Shown here one piece after another: positions 1 to 5,468 of a stretch of 5,468 nt of DNA. How positions within the stretch are numbered: the first letter of the stretch is position 1; each line of letters starts with the position of its first letter. Source of the DNA: Candidatus Gastranaerophilales bacterium (GTDB lineage Bacteria > Cyanobacteriota > Vampirovibrionia > Gastranaerophilales > Gastranaerophilaceae). The translations under genes and the position numbers were made by a program. The notes below the pieces were generated by a model. The model saw only the letters and a list, made by a program, of their open reading frames with translations, was not told where the DNA came from and made no database searches. Where the stretch lies: positions 1 through 5,468 of the forward strand of contig CAAGHI010000059.1 of assembly GCA_900769645.1 (NCBI GenBank), read 5' to 3'.

Positions 1-257
1 AATGCCTGTAAAACTTTATTGCACATACCAGCTAATGCTGCGCTGATGTATGGCATCTGTTCACGAGGACTTACTCTTAAACCGTTCTTCTTTTTAACCT
101 CAAGATTTAAAGCTTTAAACAAAGCATCAACCTCTACGCCACCTCCATGAACAACTACTAATTTCTGTACACGGCAGGCAGTGAAAAGTTTAGACAGTTC
201 TTCAACACCGCCTAATGCTTTGCCACTTAACTTTACAACTACTGCGTTATCTAACAT
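1..257 (-). CDS. argB: N-acetylglutamate kinase, N-terminal part (cut by window edge)
   Basis: ArgB phosphorylates N-acetyl-L-glutamate with ATP, the second step of the acetylated arginine pathway, in the cytoplasm. The frame opens at ATG 257-255 and stays open to the left edge, giving 85 residues of a protein usually near 260. Visible landmarks are the N-terminal nucleotide-binding strand VVKLSGKALGG (K9, G12), the HGGG loop at residues 37-40, the block KKKNGLRV at 55-62 with substrate-binding R61, and ISAALAGMCNK at 71-81. These line up in order and spacing with enterobacterial ArgB; one difference is Ser11 where E. coli has Gly. An in-frame TAG lies a few codons upstream, which fixes this ATG as the first possible one. 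The only nearby Shine-Dalgarno candidate is AGGA about 16 nt upstream, which is weak. Neighbouring arg genes, if present, lie outside the window. Confidence 0.9.
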   Translation of the reverse strand, partial: MLDNAVVVKLSGKALGGVEELSKLFTACRVQKLVVVHGGGVEVDALFKALNLEVKKKNGLRVSPREQMPYISAALAGMCNKVLQA

Positions 258-299
258 ATGAGGTACAAACTATTCCTAAAATAGCCTTAAACTGTGATT

Positions 300-316
300 C
301 CTCCTGAATATACAGG
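300..316 (-). promoter_or_regulatory. Dyad and orphan AGGAGG in the argB leader
   Basis: Positions 303-316 form a near-perfect dyad, CCTGAATATACAGG on the plus strand, in which six of seven base pairs match. It lies just downstream of the predicted argB start point. The inner TGAATATACA recalls a shortened ArgR box half-site arrangement, but the spacing does not match the canonical TGAAT-4-ATTCA form. On the transcript strand the dyad runs directly into AGGAGG (305-300), a perfect Shine-Dalgarno sequence lying 42 nt before the argB ATG with no AUG, GUG or UUG at a usable distance. It could be an operator, a small hairpin, or chance. Confidence 0.3.
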
Positions 317-326
317 ACGTAGATTG

Positions 327-356
327 ATTATACATACGCTTTAATTTAATTTTCAA
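327..356 (-). promoter_or_regulatory. Predicted sigma70-type promoter of argB
   Basis: Read on the minus strand, a -35 box TTGAAA (356-351) and a perfect -10 box TATAAT (332-327) are separated by 18 bp. Transcription would begin near 320, leaving a leader of about 60 nt before the argB ATG at 257. Box match and spacing are good and orientation fits the only intact gene downstream. No transcript data are available, so this is a sequence prediction. Confidence 0.65.
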
Positions 357-771
357 GAAAAGATTGGAGTGAGTTGAAAATCACTGATTTGGTGCTAAGA
401 AAGAATAGGTACCTATAGCATGGTATTGGAATTGGCTATTAAGATTGGTAGATGAAAATGGTTGCTACGAGGCTATAGTGAAAATTACATCACTATATTT
501 GGGCCGCAAGCTAGGTTAGGATTTGTTTTTTGAGGGATCTACGGATAAATATGACTCTATAATTAGGTGTCGATCCTAGTTATAAATTGTCACTGAGTTA
601 TCATTGTAGGAGAAGAAATTGGTATTAGTCATTAAGTTGGTAACTGTAAGAGGCTTTAACAGCTTTCGGCTATTATTGATCTCTTTGCAAGAGTCTGTGA
701 TTGATTTTGACTATTGAATTTTACCTTGTCTAGTAGAGTACATTTTGAGCTTGGTTTTGAACATTGTTACT
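357..771. other. Gene-free stretch, possibly decayed sequence
   Basis: No reading frame of useful length survives on either strand. The minus-strand frame from an ATG at 764 is interrupted by TAG, TAG, TAA, TAG, TGA and TAG before reaching the argB leader. It has one open run of about 45 codons and a Ser/Asn/Thr-rich translation that I do not recognise. An imperfect direct repeat (about 426-450 and 619-642) and a 5-bp hairpin, CTCTT-TGC-AAGAG at 681-693, are the only structures I see. With a pseudogene immediately to the right, this may be an older gene eroded beyond recognition, but that is inference. Confidence 0.5.
426..642. repeat. Imperfect direct repeat, two copies of about 25 bp
   Basis: The copy at 426-450 begins TTGGAATTGGCTATTAAG and ends TTGGTA; the copy at 619-642 begins TTGGTATTAGTCATTAAG and ends TTGGTA. 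About 20 of 25 positions agree with a single one-base gap, and both are followed at slightly different distances by GAGGCT. The function is unknown. In AT-rich DNA this could be chance. Confidence 0.25.
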
Positions 772-1364
772 CTATGAGGCTAGGTTGTTCTCAACAAAGT
801 TTATAAACAGCTCTTTAAACTCTTTTTCCATACCTTTGAAATTATGATCTGCCCCTTCTACTATCTTAAGGTTGATTGTTGATTGAGATTTAACGTTGTC
901 AAGTAAAGGTAAAAATCTGTAGGTAGGATCATTTGATCCGAATACAAAGTTAAAGGTAGCATCTTTCTTTGCTTCAAGTGATTTCTTACCTTTGGTAGTG
1001 AAACTGTAAAAGGTGGATTTATAAGTAGTAGCTTTTGAAGAGCGTAAATGTCAGGAGATTGCTCAATAGCAGCTACAGCACCTGATGAAACACCTGCAAA
1101 TAAAACTTGATAATGGGCATTCAATGCGGTGAAGACTGACTGAAGCTCTGCTTTAAGATCGATCACAGAAAAGAGCTTATTTGAAGATACAGCTACAGTA
1201 AGACCATACTTTTGATTTATGGTTCTAGCTATATCTAGGTACTTATTGTTATAGCCATAATAGGGGCTGCCACTACCTCATTTAATAAAGAGCATTGTAG
1301 TAAAGCCTTTAACTATGGCTATTTGATTGTTGAGGATCTGATCAAAGTCTGTTGAAAATATCAT
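772..1364 (-). pseudogene. Alpha/beta-hydrolase family gene, inactivated by a stop and a frameshift
   Basis: The frame starts at ATG 1364-1362. Residue 29 is an in-frame TGA (1280-1278), where FIK-stop-GSGS suggests a former TGG tryptophan. It continues through GYNNKYLDIA and reaches the nucleophile elbow AGVSSGA (GxSxG, Ser about 93), followed by LLLINPPFT. Near 991-995 homology moves to another frame, consistent with loss of one A in an AAA run, and continues with FGSNDPTYRF (candidate triad Asp) and VEGADHNFKG (candidate triad His), ending at TAG 774-772. Restoring one base gives 198 codons including the stop, the size of a small single-domain hydrolase. Ser, Asp and His in canonical order support the family; the substrate is unknown. 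A GTG at 1166 gives a 101-codon open frame over the middle part, but it lacks the Asp and His and is unlikely to be a functional gene. Confidence 0.75.
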
Positions 1365-1397
1365 GGTAGAAACTCTATTTCAACAAATAGTTGATAT

Positions 1398-1413
1398 TGA
1401 ATATTTCTATTCA
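1398..1413. repeat. Inverted repeat upstream of the defence operon
   Basis: A perfect 6-bp inverted repeat, TGAATA and TATTCA, is separated by TTTC. It lies between the hydrolase pseudogene start and the predicted gajA promoter, about 90 bp upstream of that promoter's -35 box. It could be an operator for either divergent unit or a relic of the hydrolase gene's own control region. No protein can be assigned to it. Confidence 0.3.
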
Positions 1414-1500
1414 TTTTCACATATAATCTAATTAGTCTCTATCATCTTTGCAAGAAGCAATAACATTGATAAGAAATTTTTTATTTTTGATGCATGTTAA

Positions 1501-1529
1501 TTTACAATTGCAAATACTCATACTATATT
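1501..1529 (+). promoter_or_regulatory. Predicted sigma70-type promoter of gajAB
   Basis: A -35 box TTTACA (1501-1506, five of six matches to consensus) and a -10 box TATATT (1524-1529, five of six) are separated by the optimal 17 bp. Very AT-rich DNA lies immediately upstream and could act as an UP element. The start point would fall near 1536, giving a leader of roughly 27 nt before the gajA ATG at 1563. It is the only such pair I see in the spacer on this strand. Confidence 0.65.
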
Positions 1530-1562
1530 CCTTGATCAATTAGATCTGTTACTCAGAGAAAA

Positions 1563-3302
1563 ATGAAATTTACAAAAATTGAAATACAGAATTTTAGAAA
1601 TTTTGAAGATGTGTCAGTGGATCTTGACAATAAAAATATCTTTTTTGGAATGAACGATATTGGGAAAACCAATCTTCTTCAAGCAATCAAATTTCTTTTT
1701 GATAAAAATACGAGAAAATTTGGGCTTTTGGAAACTGATTATTATCAGTTAGACACATCAAAAATGATAACTATAACTGTAACAATTGCCTTACAAATTG
1801 ATCAAAGTACGGACTTAGATGAAGATTCAAAGAAAATTTTGGCTGTCTTTGGTCAATATTTGAGATCAGAAGATAGGAACATTAAATTTAAATTAGAGTC
1901 AGAATATGATCAAAATGAAAATGAATCTCAAATTTCTCTTTATTGTTCTGGAGACAGTTCTGATTTTGCACATATTGATATAAATAGTATTTACACATCA
2001 GCAATAGATCGTGTTTTTAATGTCGTTTATATAGATTCATATATAGATATAAAAAGATTGTTTAATAAAAACATGAAAAGCCTTTTAAATTCATCAGACA
2101 ATCTTGAAGATGAATTATCAAAGATACAAGAAATAAAACAAGATGTAAGTGAAATAAATAAAAAGATACAGAATTTACCAAAAGTCAAAAAGTTTTCTCA
2201 AAAGATAACTACTGAATTTATGTCTTTTAATAACAATAAAGAAGAAGTTTCTTTAAAATCTGAATTGCTATTAAATAACATTTACTCAAACTTAGTTCCG
2301 TATTTAAAAGAATCTGATAACGACGGACTGTACCCAACTTCAGGTGAAGGAAGAAAAAAATTACTGGGATACTCTTTATACAAGGCAATTTCAGACATTC
2401 AGAAAGAACAAAAGATTAATATTTTTTTGTTAGAAGAACCAGAAACAAATCTTCACAGAGCTTTACAGTTATCTTTGTCTTCAATTCTATATAATAATGT
2501 ACCTTTCAAATATCTTTTTTTGACAACTCACTCACCTCTCATGTTGAGCGAAATGGACAATGTTAATCTTGTAAGAATATTTAGAAATGGAAAAAAAATT
2601 AATTCAAAAAGTTGCCTTTATAAGGTTAACAGTATCTTTAATGAAAAACGGAAATATTTGAATAAAACACTAGCTGAATCAATTTTTTCAAAAATAGTTT
2701 TCCTTGTAGAAGGACCTTCAGAATACGAATTGTTTACTCACGTTCTATCATTGATAAAACCAAATTTTGAATTAGATGGAATTTACATACTACCTGTAAA
2801 TGGTGTTGCTTTTAACGGATACAAACAGGTATATAATGCTTTAAATATTCCTTTCATTATAAAAACTGATAATGATTTAAAAAAGGCTAAAACAGAAGGT
2901 AATTCTGACGAATATATAGCACTAGGATTTAGTAGAATAAATTCTCTCATTGAAAAAGACACATTAACAGAAAAGTTTGCTATTCCAGATCCTTCATATT
3001 CCCTCGTCGAAGAAAAAAGAAACTTGTATGAACAAAATAAAGACAAATTAGAAAAAATTCAAAAAGAAAATCATATATTTTTATCGAGATGTAGTTTGGA
3101 AGAAGATCTCGAGGAAACAGGCATTTTAAAAGTACTTTTAGTTGATAAAAAAACTCCAGTTAAATATCTTAAGGAAAGCAAACTGTACCATATGGTCGAA
3201 TTGATTTCTAACCACAAATTTGACAAAAATATAGCTAACACAATCTACAACCATCCTAATTTTATTTGTCTACGTGATTTATTAAACTATGGAAATAACT
3301 GA
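1563..3302 (+). CDS. gajA: Gabija endonuclease GajA (OLD-family ATPase with TOPRIM domain)
   Basis: GajA is the nuclease of the Gabija anti-phage system. In studied examples it nicks DNA at specific sites and is held inactive by normal nucleotide levels. This 579-residue protein is about the size of Bacillus GajA. An ABC-type ATPase comes first: FRNF near residue 11, Walker A GMNDIGKT at 29-36, a signature-like SGEG at 260-263, Walker B IFLLEEPETNLH at 287-298 and the switch TTHSP at 321-325. A charged helical insert around 178-205, probably for dimerisation, lies between Walker A and the signature. The TOPRIM domain follows: LVEGPSE with catalytic-type Glu383, NGV near 413, TDND with Asp436 and Asp438, and LEEDLEE around 512-518. 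The start is ATG 1563 with only a weak AGAGA upstream. The gene overlaps gajB by 14 nt. AT content and AGA/ATA codon use look higher than in argB, which suggests transfer. Confidence 0.92.
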   Translation: MKFTKIEIQNFRNFEDVSVDLDNKNIFFGMNDIGKTNLLQAIKFLFDKNTRKFGLLETDYYQLDTSKMITITVTIALQIDQSTDLDEDSKKILAVFGQYLRSEDRNIKFKLESEYDQNENESQISLYCSGDSSDFAHIDINSIYTSAIDRVFNVVYIDSYIDIKRLFNKNMKSLLNSSDNLEDELSKIQEIKQDVSEINKKIQNLPKVKKFSQKITTEFMSFNNNKEEVSLKSELLLNNIYSNLVPYLKESDNDGLYPTSGEGRKKLLGYSLYKAISDIQKEQKINIFLLEEPETNLHRALQLSLSSILYNNVPFKYLFLTTHSPLMLSEMDNVNLVRIFRNGKKINSKSCLYKVNSIFNEKRKYLNKTLAESIFSKIVFLVEGPSEYELFTHVLSLIKPNFELDGIYILPVNGVAFNGYKQVYNALNIPFIIKTDNDLKKAKTEGNSDEYIALGFSRINSLIEKDTLTEKFAIPDPSYSLVEEKRNLYEQNKDKLEKIQKENHIFLSRCSLEEDLEETGILKVLLVDKKTPVKYLKESKLYHMVELISNHKFDKNIANTIYNHPNFICLRDLLNYGNN

Positions 3303-4869
3303 TATTTTACCAAAACAACAAAAAGCAGCTGTAGATTCTGTTTTAAATGGAAATAACGTAATTATCAAGGCAGGGGCTGGAACAGGAAAGACCTACACTT
3401 TAGTTTCTGCAATAGAACAAGATTTAAGTCATAACAACGGCTATCAGTATATCGCAGCAATTACATACACAGTAAAAGCAACAAAAGAAATAAAAAGTAG
3501 AATAAAAAAAGCAAGACTAGACTGTGAAAAATTGGAGATTTGCACAAATTATGACTTTATAAAAAAAGAAATAATTTTTCCATTTTTTAAAGATACTTAT
3601 TCTGATAATTACCCTGAATCTATTATTTCAGACTATAGCAGAAAGATATCATCTTTTGAGCAAGGAATAGAATTGATAAAAGGAGAAGGAATTATAGGAG
3701 AATATAATAATGACATAAAGAAAAGTTATCATTATGAATTAGCATTAAGTATAATTCAAAAATCATTAGCTTGCCAAAGGTATATAAAAGCAAAATATAG
3801 GAGAATATACATAGATGAATACCAAGATGTAAGTAAAGAAGCACATGATTTTTACGAATATTTGCTGAAAAATTTAAACATAATGTTATTTATAGTAGGA
3901 GATACAAAACAGACAATCTTTGGTTTTGCAGGAGCTAACAAGGACTATTTTGACAAATTTTGGGAAAACGATTCTTCAATGTTCACAAAATTTGAATTAA
4001 CACACAACAGAAGATGTTCTGATGGAATTCAGAATTACGCAAACTTGCTATTTGACGAAACTTTAGATCTAATAACCCCCAGTAAATCTTCAAATAATGA
4101 TGTAATTTGCATTATTACAAATTCCAATAAAAATTGGGCTCAAATTATTACACCTTACATAAGGGACGAATCAAGTTTAGCTTTATTTAGATTAAAAAAA
4201 ATTGATTGTATTAATTCTTCCTTAGAATTCAAAAAAGAAACAGGAATCTCTCTTGTATACATTCCTAGCAATCCTATTTCGCAATTTAGTTCAATCTTTT
4301 ACAACTATTTCTTTTCTATCGGACGGTTAGTATTTGATAACAAATACAATGAATTTTGTTTTTATTCTGATAATCTAGCAAATATTGTGAAATTAAATAT
4401 AAACATAACAGCGATAAAATATTTCATTGAACAGATTAAGTCAAATGTTAACAGAAAAAACGAAGAAAGGTCTGTTAACGAAATATTTAAATTCGGAAAA
4501 TATTTAGGATATTTTTCAAATGATCTGAAATATGATGATGTAAAAAATGTTTTACATAGATTATTCAGCGAACTCATCAATCCAGATAATAAATATGTAT
4601 TTTTAGAAGAAAAACAAAACAAAGTCTGCCAAACAATACATACGGCCAAAGGACTTGCTTACGATCATGTAATAATCTTTGCGTCTGACTTTGATGAAGA
4701 CAAGAAAGAAATTCACTACGTTTCAGCTACTAGAGCTAGAAAAAAGTTATTTATAATTTTTAATCCAAATTCTGATAAAAATTACATAAAATTAATGAAA
4801 AGCAGGTTAAAAAAAACAAATTTTAAATCTCGTGATCTAATATCATCTCAATATGTTACGAAGATCTGA
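3289..4869 (+). CDS. gajB: Gabija helicase/nucleotidase GajB (UvrD-like superfamily 1)
   Basis: GajB is the partner of GajA. Known members are activated by DNA ends, hydrolyse nucleotides and help lower the pool that restrains GajA, within a joint GajA-GajB complex. All superfamily 1A motifs are present in the 526 residues: Q-motif LPKQQKAAV at 7-15, motif I AGAGTGKT at 28-35, Ia ITYTVKATKEI at 58-68, II DEYQD at 176-180, III GDTKQTIFGFAGA at 204-216, IV LTHNRRC at 237-243, V QTIHTAKGLAYDHV at 448-461 and VI YVSATRARKKL at 477-487. The protein is much shorter than UvrD or Rep, whose accessory subdomains are larger, and slightly longer than Bacillus GajB. Translation starts at ATG 3289 inside the end of gajA with no clear Shine-Dalgarno, so coupling to gajA translation is likely. 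The stop is TGA 4867-4869. RecB- or UvrD-type repair helicases fit less well because of the short length and the gajA partner. Confidence 0.92.
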   Translation: MEITDILPKQQKAAVDSVLNGNNVIIKAGAGTGKTYTLVSAIEQDLSHNNGYQYIAAITYTVKATKEIKSRIKKARLDCEKLEICTNYDFIKKEIIFPFFKDTYSDNYPESIISDYSRKISSFEQGIELIKGEGIIGEYNNDIKKSYHYELALSIIQKSLACQRYIKAKYRRIYIDEYQDVSKEAHDFYEYLLKNLNIMLFIVGDTKQTIFGFAGANKDYFDKFWENDSSMFTKFELTHNRRCSDGIQNYANLLFDETLDLITPSKSSNNDVICIITNSNKNWAQIITPYIRDESSLALFRLKKIDCINSSLEFKKETGISLVYIPSNPISQFSSIFYNYFFSIGRLVFDNKYNEFCFYSDNLANIVKLNINITAIKYFIEQIKSNVNRKNEERSVNEIFKFGKYLGYFSNDLKYDDVKNVLHRLFSELINPDNKYVFLEEKQNKVCQTIHTAKGLAYDHVIIFASDFDEDKKEIHYVSATRARKKLFIIFNPNSDKNYIKLMKSRLKKTNFKSRDLISSQYVTKI

Positions 4870-4931
4870 GCAAAAAACCTTCCACGATAGTGTTTTTGAC
4901 ATATCAATAGTTTTAATTTCTAACTTCCATA

Positions 4932-4983
4932 GAGCAGTAAATCTCATGAATAAAAGTGTACTGATCTTTTCTGCTCATTTTTT
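4932..4983 (+). terminator. Possible rho-independent terminator after gajB
   Basis: A GAGCAG arm (4932-4937) pairs with CTGCTC (4971-4976), and an inner AAAAG (4952-4956) pairs with CTTTT (4966-4970), leaving a 14-nt bulge on the left side. Six T residues at 4978-4983 follow directly, in the right place for transcription coming from gajB. The bulge weakens the structure. An alternative left arm, TGAGCAAAAAAC at 4867-4878 over the gajB stop codon, matches the right arm 4966-4977 at 10 of 12 positions. Confidence 0.35.
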
Positions 4984-5468
4984 AAAAAGCTGACGCTATA
5001 TAAGGTCGATATGTGTCACTTACATAGTATCTGCACCATTCTTCTCCCATTGATAACAGGATTTGTTGCATATCTAGGGAACTCCTGTTAATCTTACAAA
5101 CTCTGTACCAGGTGAATATGTCAGACTGATATTTGAGTTTGCAAGGTACTGATAAACTCTCATCAATGATGGTCTTGAAAGCACGTTCTTATGGTCAGGT
5201 GTAGGAACTGTAAGTCTTTGCTCTTCCATCTTCTTTCTCATCAGAAATTCTGTAGCAGAATAGATTAAAAGAGCTAAAGTCATTACCAACATCAGAGCAT
5301 TTATTCTTGATGGGCTTTCAAGGTACAAAGTGTTTACCAGTAATCTTTTATCTTTAAGGCATCTCCAGTTTCTTTCAACTACAGATTGCTTCTTATAGAT
5401 AGAAAGTAATTCTTTCATCGTCCATTTACGCTCTGTATCATTAGTACAGATGACGTAATAGGTTGAGA
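4982..5468 (-). pseudogene. IS1634-family transposase, C-terminal part, frameshifted
   Basis: This is a DDE transposase of the IS4-clan, IS1634-like type, which cuts and joins insertion-sequence ends. The frame is open from the right window edge. It contains YKKQSVVERNWRCLK, which matches the Y-(2)-R-(3)-E-(6)-K catalytic signature with Q in place of R and keeps the catalytic Glu. It continues with the typical hydrophobic block LMLVMTLALLIYSATEFLMR. That frame ends at TAG 5076-5074 after TGVP. Immediately past it another frame continues as LDMQQILLSMGEEWCRYY, like the C-terminal ends of IS1634-family proteins, and stops at TAA 4984-4982. Adding one C to the CCC run (GGG at 5077-5079 on plus) joins the two, so a single-base deletion is the simplest explanation. 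The N-terminus lies outside the window. A sequencing error cannot be excluded. Confidence 0.75.

Larger units (their letters stand above)
4870..5468 (-). mobile_element. 3' portion of an IS1634-family insertion sequence
   Basis: The transposase remnant marks an insertion sequence that extends past the right edge. Its inner boundary should lie between the gajB stop (4869) and the transposase tail (4982), but the terminal inverted repeat cannot be fixed because the other end is not in the window; 4870 is the outermost possible limit. The element points toward the Gabija operon and does not interrupt gajB, whose motif VI and about 40 further residues are intact. Confidence 0.6.

Noticed and set aside
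300..764. Decayed protein gene on the minus strand from ATG 764
   Set aside because: There are six in-frame stops and no recognisable motif; fewer stops than chance would give in AT-rich DNA is too weak to call a gene.
357..771. CRISPR array, retron or structured non-coding RNA in the gene-free stretch
   Set aside because: There are no regularly spaced repeats, and only short hairpins and one imperfect direct repeat are visible.
861..1166. A 101-residue gene starting at GTG 1166
   Set aside because: The same frame continues upstream with homologous hydrolase sequence and loses homology downstream after a frameshift, so it is a piece of the hydrolase pseudogene.
1278..1280. TGA read as tryptophan (recoded genetic code)
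   Set aside because: gajA and gajB both end at TGA in sensible places and gajB uses TGG for Trp; the hydrolase also carries an independent frameshift, so a nonsense mutation is simpler.
2783..3046. Minus-strand open frame of 87 codons inside gajA
   Set aside because: It lies antisense within the conserved TOPRIM region, has no recognisable motif or ribosome binding site, and is explained by the sense-strand codons.
4362..4649. Minus-strand open frame of 95 codons inside gajB
   Set aside because: It is antisense to well-conserved helicase sequence, low in complexity (Phe/Ser/Leu-rich) and has no supporting start signal.

Overview
The window reads as a piece of an AT-rich bacterial chromosome. 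The partial argB at the left edge resembles gammaproteobacterial acetylglutamate kinases (HGGG loop, KKKNGLRV block). The AT-rich composition and an IS1634-type transposase would suit an anaerobic gut gammaproteobacterium such as a member of the Succinivibrionaceae, but that placement is tentative.

Layout. Positions 1-257 (minus) are the first 85 codons of argB, running off the left edge, with a good sigma70-type promoter at 327-356 and an untranslated leader holding a small dyad. Positions 357-771 hold no intact gene. Positions 772-1364 (minus) are a decayed alpha/beta-hydrolase gene with one in-frame TGA and one single-base frameshift; all three triad candidates (Ser, Asp, His) can still be read across the two frames. 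After about 200 bp of intergenic DNA with a dyad and a strong promoter-like element (TTTACA, 17 bp, TATATT), two overlapping plus-strand genes follow: 1563-3302, an OLD-family ATPase/TOPRIM nuclease, and 3289-4869, a UvrD-like superfamily 1 helicase. A short spacer with a possible terminator precedes the 3' part of an IS1634-family transposase (minus), which is frameshifted near its C-terminus and runs off the right edge.

Function. The central pair has the gene order, sizes, motifs and overlap of a Gabija anti-phage operon (gajA-gajB). In characterised Gabija systems, GajA is a nucleotide-sensing, sequence-specific DNA nickase and GajB is a DNA-end-activated nucleotide hydrolase/helicase; the two assemble into one large complex. 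Every core motif I looked for in both proteins is present, so the operon looks functional. It sits between a housekeeping gene with a pseudogene remnant on one side and a broken insertion sequence on the other, the usual setting of a mobile defence gene. This is a known system type; I found no convincing second, undescribed system here.
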